From: Microvirga terricola
Lineage (GTDB): Bacteria > Pseudomonadota > Alphaproteobacteria > Rhizobiales > Beijerinckiaceae
DNA: 64,000 bases
Assembly: GCF_011777495.1 (NCBI RefSeq)
Contig: NZ_JAATJS010000001.1
Span: 620,001 to 684,000, forward strand
Reading direction: 5' to 3'
Below the pieces are notes generated by a model. It was not told the DNA's origin, did no database searches, and saw only the letters and a list, made by a program, of their open reading frames with translations. The translations under genes were made by a program, and so were the position numbers. This document shows, one piece after another, positions 58,979 through 64,000 of this stretch (position 1 is its first letter; the number at the start of each line of letters is the position of its first letter).

Positions 58979-59728
58979 TTAACCGGCCATTGTCACGATC
59001 AAAGGTCCGTTTCGGGTTGCGACAACGGTATGTTCGTACTGAACGGTCGGGGCCTCAGGACTGCTGTAGAGCGTCCATGGATCATCACCATCCTCGGCCC
59101 ACTCCGCGCCAAAGGACAGGAATGGCTCGACGGTGAACACCAAGCCGTCGCTCATGATGCGACGTTCGGAAGAGTCGGGCCATGTTGCGATCTCTGTCGG
59201 TTCCTCATGGAGTGATAAGCCGACACCGTGACTGGCAAGGTTCCTGACGAGACTGTACCCATTTTTCCGCGCAAAGGTCCCGATGGCTTGACCGATGCCA
59301 GCAATCGGCTTGCCGGCTCCAACCTGCCGCAGGCCCGTCCACATGGCCCGCCGACCATCTCTGCAAAGACGTTCAATCGAGCGGGTTACGGGTGGAACGG
59401 CGAACGAGGCTCCCGTATCCGCAAAGAAGCCGTTCTTCTCGGCTGAAACGTCGATGTTGACCAGGTCGCCACGCTCGATCCGTCGGGCACCCGGGATGCC
59501 ATGAGCGATCTCTTCGTTCACGCTGATGCAGGTCGCCCCAGGAAAAGCGTACGCCAACTCCGGAGCCGGACGCGCGCCTTCAGCCTCCAGGAGCTTTCGC
59601 CCGATCTGGTCGAGCTCCGAGGTGGTCATGCCCGGCTCAAGAGCTTTCCCCATCGCCTCAAGGGTATTGGCGACGATACGCCCGACCTCTTTCAGGCGGG
59701 TGAGGTCGTCCTCATTCGAGATTGTCAT
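58979..59728 (-). CDS. map: type I methionine aminopeptidase
   Basis: A 249-residue methionine aminopeptidase, which removes the first Met from new proteins. All metal ligands are visible: VNIDVSAEKNGFFADTGASF (two Asp), ASHGVGLSLHEEP (His), FTVEPFLSF and VQYEHTVV (two Glu), plus IAHGIPG. The N-terminus MTISNEDDLTRLKEVGRIVA is typical. The organism surely has another copy near rpsB or its equivalent, so this may be an accessory one; it lies in a small block beside tRNA-Leu. ATG at 59728 is chosen by family length. Confidence 0.92.
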   Translation of the reverse strand: MTISNEDDLTRLKEVGRIVANTLEAMGKALEPGMTTSELDQIGRKLLEAEGARPAPELAYAFPGATCISVNEEIAHGIPGARRIERGDLVNIDVSAEKNGFFADTGASFAVPPVTRSIERLCRDGRRAMWTGLRQVGAGKPIAGIGQAIGTFARKNGYSLVRNLASHGVGLSLHEEPTEIATWPDSSERRIMSDGLVFTVEPFLSFGAEWAEDGDDPWTLYSSPEAPTVQYEHTVVATRNGPLIVTMAG

Positions 59729-59951
59729 ATCAGGCTTCTTCCGAAAGCCGGGACATAGCGCTTGTGAACTCGACTTACAAACGGGAGGGCGCGCGCCAAA
59801 ATTCGCAGGAACCAGCCTATTCCGGCCTTGAGATGTTTCCAGGGCCGTGACGTGAAAAGGGCCATGTACCACCCGTGTGTACCACTCGGGCAGCCTCTCA
59901 GCCTTGCTTGGTCTGGATTTCTTTGCCGATCAACCACTTGAGAAGGGTTGA

Positions 59952-60036
59952 TGGTGCCCAGGAGAGGACTCGAACCTCCACGGTGTTACCCGCTGCTACC
60001 TGAAAGCAGTGCGTCTACCAATTCCGCCACCTGGGC
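59952..60036 (-). tRNA. tRNA-Leu (anticodon CAG)
   Basis: On the minus strand the gene begins GCCCAGGTGGCGGAATTGGT and ends CTGGGCACCA, with the CCA encoded. The acceptor stem GCCCAGG/CCTGGGC is perfect; the anticodon arm CTGCT-TTCAGGT-AGCAG gives anticodon CAG, reading CUG. A long variable arm (CGGGTAACACCG) is right for leucine. Its 3' end faces the map/merR/MFS block. Confidence 0.95.
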
Positions 60037-60210
60037 ATGCCTTGTCGGCGAGGTTCGTTTAAGGCCGACGGGGCGGCGCGTCAATCGTCGAAAATCATCT
60101 TTGGCGCATTCCTTTTGAGCGCACCCCTGAAAAGGAGGCTTTTGGCCCAACCGAACGAGCGCGCAGCCCCATGGCGCGGCGGCTTCTTGGGGCTTGGAGG
60201 CCGCGAGGCG

Positions 60211-60256
60211 CCATCGATGGAAAATCCGCATTTCCCTTTTGGGGATCATGCTCTAG
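60211..60256. repeat. intergenic palindromic repeat, partial
   Basis: The sequence ATGGAAAATCCGCATTTCCC followed by CTTTTGGGGATCATGCTCTAGAG is the right half of the dispersed element with the ATCATGCTCTA end. It lies 68 bases before the NDUFA9-like gene. The rest of the gap after tRNA-Leu (60037-60210) shows nothing I can name. Confidence 0.5.
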
Positions 60257-60323
60257 AGACGGTTTCGAAATTTCACGTCCAAAGGTCCGCGTTCCACCGG
60301 GGTGGAGGGACAGGAGGCATCTC

Positions 60324-61337
60324 ATGATCGGCGCCATTCGCACGCCCGCCCAGCAACAGGTCACGGTTTTCGGCGGCTCCGGCTTTCTCGGCCGCTTTGT
60401 GGTGCAGGCTCTGGCCAAGCGCGGCTATCGCATCAAGGTGGCGACCCGCCGGCCGGATCTCGCCAATTACCTCCAGCCCCTCGGCACCGTCGGGCAGATC
60501 ACGGTGGTCCAGGCCAACTTGCGCGATGCGGCCTCCGTCGCCCGCGCGGTGGCGAATGCCGATCACGTGGTGAACCTCGTCGGTATTCTGCAGGAAGGCG
60601 GCCGCCAGCGCTTCGACACGCTTCAGGCGCAAGGGCCGCGCCTGATCGCGCAATCCGCCCCGGCTAAGGCCAACATCGTCCACATCTCGGCCATCGGGGC
60701 CGATGCGCAGTCCGAATCGGCCTATGCCCGCTCGAAGGCGGCCGGCGAGGCTGGGCTTTTCGAGGTCCGTCCCGATGCCATCGTCGTGCGCCCCTCGCTG
60801 ATGTTCGGGCCGGGCGACAACTTTTTTAACCGCTTCGCGGCGCTGGCCCGTATGCTGCCGGTCCTGCCGCTTGCGGGCGCGGACACCCGCTTCCAGCCCG
60901 TCTATGCGGGCGACGTGGCCGAGCTGATCGTGCGCGCCGTGGACGGCGCGGTGCCGGCCGGCAAGATCTATGAATGCGGCGGGCCGGAAGTCCGCACCCT
61001 GCAGCAGCTGGTGCAGTACGTGCTCGAAGTGACCGAGCGCAAGCGCTTCATCGTTCCGCTGCCCTCACCCGTTGGGCGCGCGCAGGGGACCCTCATGGGC
61101 TTCCTCGACAAGATCAGCCTCGGCCTGCTGCCGCGTGAATTCGCCATGACTCGCGATCAGGCGATTTTGCTGGAGAAGGACAACGTGGTTTCCGAGGGCG
61201 CGATCCGTGAAGGCCGGACGCTGGAGGCGCAGGGCGTCACGCCCACCACCATCGAGGCCATCGCGCCCGCCTACCTCATACGCTTCCGCAAGACCGGCCA
61301 GTTCGATCTCAAGCGGGCCAGCGGCTCGAAGGCCTAA
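60324..61337 (+). CDS. complex I NDUFA9-like NAD(P)-binding protein
   Basis: A 337-residue atypical SDR. VTVFGGSGFLGRFVVQALAKRGYRI binds the nucleotide (quoted in part); NLVGILQEGG, VHISAIGADAQSESAYARSK and FGPGDNFFNRFA follow the pattern of the NDUFA9 accessory subunit of respiratory complex I and its bacterial relatives. The catalytic Tyr-Lys is in YARSK. The bacterial proteins may bind NADPH as structural partners of NADH dehydrogenase. AGGAGG is six bases before the ATG. It converges on the CysZ-like gene with a 4-base overlap. Confidence 0.9.
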   Translation: MIGAIRTPAQQQVTVFGGSGFLGRFVVQALAKRGYRIKVATRRPDLANYLQPLGTVGQITVVQANLRDAASVARAVANADHVVNLVGILQEGGRQRFDTLQAQGPRLIAQSAPAKANIVHISAIGADAQSESAYARSKAAGEAGLFEVRPDAIVVRPSLMFGPGDNFFNRFAALARMLPVLPLAGADTRFQPVYAGDVAELIVRAVDGAVPAGKIYECGGPEVRTLQQLVQYVLEVTERKRFIVPLPSPVGRAQGTLMGFLDKISLGLLPREFAMTRDQAILLEKDNVVSEGAIREGRTLEAQGVTPTTIEAIAPAYLIRFRKTGQFDLKRASGSKA

Positions 61338-62065
61338 GGCAAGGGCGACGAGTCGATCTCCATCCGGGCCGCACCGTTGCGGGACGGCCCCCTTGCCTCC
61401 AGGCGCTTGTGCAGATGCACCATCAGCGCCACGCCGAAGATCGGCATGACGAGGTTGACGATCGGCACCAGCACGAGGCCGGCGACGATGAAGCCGCCGG
61501 CAAACACCGTGCCCCGGTTCGCCACGCGCATCTGCGCCGCTTCCTCCGGCGCCCGGAAGCGTCCGGCGGCGAGTTCAAAATACTCCCGGCCCAGAAGATA
61601 GGCGTTGGCGATGAAGAACACGCTGATGTTCACGCCGGGGATGAAGAACACCAGAAGCGCTACGAGGTTGACGAGGAGCGAAAGCCCCGCGAAGCGCAGG
61701 CCGTAGAGAATGGCGCGCCCGACCGGCAGCGCCCGGCCCGGAGGATCGGCGGGAAAGTCGCTTCGCTCCACCACCTCCGCGACATCATCGAGAAAATAAC
61801 CCGCGACGATGGCCGAGACGGCGGGCAGGAGATAAATCAAGGCAACGATCAGGCCCGCCCCGGCGAGGAACGAGGCGAAGCCGTCGAGCATCGGATAATC
61901 CGCGCTGATGGTGTGGTTTTGCAAAAAATAGCTGAAAAGGCGCGTCAGCGCGATCCAGACGAGCACCAGCAGCGCCGCGGTGAGTGCCAGCGACTTCCAC
62001 AAGATGCTGCGCAGGCCGGGCGAAAGCACCTGCCGCGCGGCGGCATAAATGGCCTGAATCAGCAT
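61334..62065 (-). CDS. CysZ/EI24 domain membrane protein
   Basis: A 243-residue inner-membrane protein with about five hydrophobic segments. SLLVNLVALLVFFIPGVNI and AYLLGREYFELAAGRF are conserved in the CysZ/EI24 family; E. coli CysZ imports sulfate for cysteine synthesis. GAGG precedes the ATG at 62065. No sulfur-assimilation gene is close, so the sulfate role is a family inference. It diverges from the amine oxidase gene, 71 bases away. Confidence 0.87.
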   Translation of the reverse strand: MLIQAIYAAARQVLSPGLRSILWKSLALTAALLVLVWIALTRLFSYFLQNHTISADYPMLDGFASFLAGAGLIVALIYLLPAVSAIVAGYFLDDVAEVVERSDFPADPPGRALPVGRAILYGLRFAGLSLLVNLVALLVFFIPGVNISVFFIANAYLLGREYFELAAGRFRAPEEAAQMRVANRGTVFAGGFIVAGLVLVPIVNLVMPIFGVALMVHLHKRLEARGPSRNGAARMEIDSSPLP

Positions 62066-62136
62066 GCGGCCTCGCAGGCGAACGTGAAAATTGGTCCCGG
62101 CATGAAAACTCCTGAGCTGACGCGCGGACAATACTT

Positions 62137-63447
62137 ATGAACGAACCCGCCGCAAGACGAGGGGGCAACGACGCCGTGGACCCTGCCAAGCTGTCGCAAG
62201 AGCCGGATGTTTTGATTGTCGGCGCGGGTGCTGCCGGCATTGCTGCCGCGCGCCGTCTCATCGCGGCCAGGCTGAGCGTGGTCGTGATCGAGGCGCGAAA
62301 CCGCATCGGCGGACGCACTTTGACGGTGTCGATGAAAGGGCATCCCGTCGATCTGGGGGCGCATTGGCTCCATGCGGGGCCGATCAACCCGCTGGTGAAG
62401 CTCGGCCGCGAACGGGGCGAGCCCTTACGCCGCGCGCCTGTGCATGGACATCTTTTCATCGGGCGGCGCGAGGCGCGCGCCTCCGAGAGCGCGGCGCTTG
62501 GGCGGGCCTTCGAAATTGCCGACCGGGCCATGACGCAAGCCGCCCGCGCGCGCGAAGATCAGCCCGCGGGAAAGGTGCTGCCGCGGCTCGGGCGCTACGG
62601 TGCCCGCGTTGCCGCCATCCACGGCCTCGTCTCGGGCCGCCCGCTCGATCAGGTGAGCCTGCACGATTTTCCGAGTATGGAATATGCCGACAACCTTTTC
62701 ATCGCAGGCGGGCTCGGGGCCTATGTGGCGCGCCTCGCTCAAGGCCTGCCGATCCGCCTGAACACGGCGGTGACGGCGCTCGATTGGTCGGAAGCGGGCG
62801 TGCGGGTTGAGACCACCGCCGGAACATTTCGCGCGAAGGCTGCCGTTGTGACGACACCGATGGCACTGCTGCAGCAGGAAGTTATTCGCTTCGCCCCCGC
62901 CCTGCCGGAGCCGGTCGTGGCGGCGATCCACGGCTTCACCCAAGGGGTTTATGAGCACGTGGTGCTGCACTGGCCGGATTCGCCGTTTCGGGGGCCGGAT
63001 CGGCTCGCAAGTCTTTTGGGGCATCATCGCGAGCCGCCGGGACTTTTGACGCGCATCGACGGCACGCCGTTTCATTTCTTCGAACTCGACCAGCCCGCCG
63101 CAGCCCTGCTCGACGGGCGCGATGCCGATGCGCCGGGCCGCTATGCGCGGACGATTCTGGCCGACCAGTTCGGCCACCGGGCGATCCGCAATTTGCGCGT
63201 CTGCCGCAGCACTGCGTGGCGCCACGATCCCTGGTCGCGAGCCTCCTGGGCCGTGGTGCCACCGGGGCTCGCCACGATCCGCGACGCGCTGAAAGCGCCG
63301 GTCGACGACCGCATCTGGTTCGCGGGCGAAGCGCTTTCACGCGCGCAATGGGGTACGGCGGGAGGCGCATGGGAGGAAGGCACGCGGACGGCAGGGGAGA
63401 TTTTGGAGCGGTTGAAGGCAGACTTGGCGCCGCGCAAACGCGGCTGA
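62137..63447 (+). CDS. flavin-containing amine oxidase
   Basis: A 436-residue FAD oxidoreductase of the monoamine oxidase superfamily. VLIVGAGAAGIAAARRLIA is the dinucleotide motif, EARNRIGGRTLT the GG-motif, DLGAHWLHAG follows, and IWFAGEALSRAQWGTAGGAWEEG is the C-terminal FAD-binding block (given in part). Such enzymes oxidise amines or related compounds with oxygen. The true substrate is unknown. It starts with ATG at 62137, and the HAD phosphatase gene follows by 77 bases on the same strand. Confidence 0.9.
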   Translation: MNEPAARRGGNDAVDPAKLSQEPDVLIVGAGAAGIAAARRLIAARLSVVVIEARNRIGGRTLTVSMKGHPVDLGAHWLHAGPINPLVKLGRERGEPLRRAPVHGHLFIGRREARASESAALGRAFEIADRAMTQAARAREDQPAGKVLPRLGRYGARVAAIHGLVSGRPLDQVSLHDFPSMEYADNLFIAGGLGAYVARLAQGLPIRLNTAVTALDWSEAGVRVETTAGTFRAKAAVVTTPMALLQQEVIRFAPALPEPVVAAIHGFTQGVYEHVVLHWPDSPFRGPDRLASLLGHHREPPGLLTRIDGTPFHFFELDQPAAALLDGRDADAPGRYARTILADQFGHRAIRNLRVCRSTAWRHDPWSRASWAVVPPGLATIRDALKAPVDDRIWFAGEALSRAQWGTAGGAWEEGTRTAGEILERLKADLAPRKRG

Positions 63448-63524
63448 TTGATCCGGGGGACACTTTCGCCGGTTGAGGCGTTTCTTCGTCGCCAGATTGC
63501 CCCCAATCCGAGAGGCGGCCGCCG

Positions 63525-64000
63525 ATGTCCCAGAATCGCTCTTCCTCTGGAATGAGCCGCCGTGCGCTGCTTTTGGGCGCCGCGCTCCTTGCTGCCTTCT
63601 CCGAAACGCTTCTTCCAGCCTCCGCGCAGACGACCGACCCGCTGTCGTCGTGGAATGAGGGTGCGGCTAAGAAGGCGATCCTCGATTTCGTGCGCGTCAC
63701 CACCGATCGGGCAAGCCCCAGCTATGTCGCGCCGGAGGAGCGCATCGCGGCGTTCGACCAGGATGGCACGCTTTGGGTGGAGCATCCGATCTACACGCAG
63801 GTGGTTTATTGCCTCGAGCGCGTCCCGACCGTGGTCGCGGCGAGGCCGGAACTCAAAGGCGTCGAGCCCTTCAAAACCGTTCTCTCCGGAAACCGGGAGG
63901 CGATAGCGAAGCTTTCGTTGCCGGATCTCGAAAAAATCCTCGCCGCCACGCTGACCGGCATGAGCGTGGAGGATTTCGAAGCCGATGTGAAAAAGTGGCT
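63525..64000 (+). CDS. HAD-family acid phosphatase-like protein, N-terminal part
   Basis: The first 158 codons are in the window. SRRALLLGAALLAAF is a twin-arginine-like signal that ends near ASAQ, so the protein may be exported folded. FDQDGTLWVEHPIYTQ is HAD motif I with the nucleophile and acid/base Asp pair. Phosphatases of this group act on small phosphoesters in the periplasm. GAGAGG lies about nine bases before the ATG at 63525; ATG at 63552 is an alternative. The rest is cut by the window end. Confidence 0.85.
   Translation, partial: MSQNRSSSGMSRRALLLGAALLAAFSETLLPASAQTTDPLSSWNEGAAKKAILDFVRVTTDRASPSYVAPEERIAAFDQDGTLWVEHPIYTQVVYCLERVPTVVAARPELKGVEPFKTVLSGNREAIAKLSLPDLEKILAATLTGMSVEDFEADVKKW

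Overview
The window looks like an ordinary high-GC alphaproteobacterial chromosome, most likely from the order Hyphomicrobiales (Rhizobiales). This is inferred from gene content: a RegB/RegA (ActS/ActR) redox pair, the lptC-lptA-lptB / rpoN / hpf / ptsN neighbourhood, an intracellular PHB depolymerase, MmcB, a DUF1345 protein, and scattered AGAGC...GCTCT palindromic intergenic repeats of the type common in that order. I see no plasmid, prophage or CRISPR genes. Both window ends cut genes: an M20 amidohydrolase on the left and a HAD phosphatase on the right.

Layout. 1-4 kb: cell-wall recycling kinase AnmK and a HerA-like ATPase. 4-9.4 kb: a four-gene TetR-HlyD-ABC export operon with an operator-like palindrome, converging on a DHA2 drug pump. 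9.5-17.1 kb: DNA repair and housekeeping (YcaQ-like glycosylase, PAP2 phosphatase, RecX, OsmC, UdgX, PBP1A) and small membrane proteins. 17.3-21.9 kb: a less GC-rich secreted protein of unknown function, a Bcr/CflA pump, a YgjP-type metallopeptidase and PhaZ. 22-24.1 kb: regB-regA. 24.1-28.2 kb: two long RTX-type proteins and MmcB. 28.2-32.5 kb: a TPR protein, a giant ABC-like protein with a destroyed ATPase site, and an MBL-fold hydrolase. 32.6-37.4 kb: surface-polysaccharide genes (nucleotide-sugar epimerases, a WecA-type transferase, a CapD-type dehydratase). 37.5-44 kb: an iron-chelate ABC pair, a GST/HxlR divergent pair, an aminotransferase, a polyamine-binding protein and a SIMPL protein. 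44-52 kb: ptsN, hpf, rpoN, lptB, lptA, lptC and an RNase D, interrupted by a metallophosphoesterase and a VOC gene. 52-64 kb: cytochrome b561, a frameshifted M20 carboxypeptidase between long direct repeats, a lipoprotein-like gene, a cupin, an LLM oxidoreductase, an MFS/MerR pair, a methionine aminopeptidase, tRNA-Leu(CAG), an NDUFA9-like protein, a CysZ-like protein and an amine oxidase.

The most unusual parts are four. (1) The RTX region is a tandem duplication of about 1.85 kb that left a decayed mmcB fragment between two full RTX paralogues, whose repeat unit of about 26 residues is not the canonical nonapeptide. (2) The 840-residue ABC-like protein at 28962-31484 has lost the Walker A lysine, the Walker B acidic pair and the signature motif, yet carries three copies of the NLLYG-type block. 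(3) A UdgX-type uracil-DNA crosslinking protein lies at 13261. (4) A broken carboxypeptidase gene sits between two copies of the 3' end of the neighbouring gene, the mark of an insertion or duplication.

Start codons were chosen by ribosome-binding sites and family length where possible. No database search was run, so all family names rest on motif recognition.
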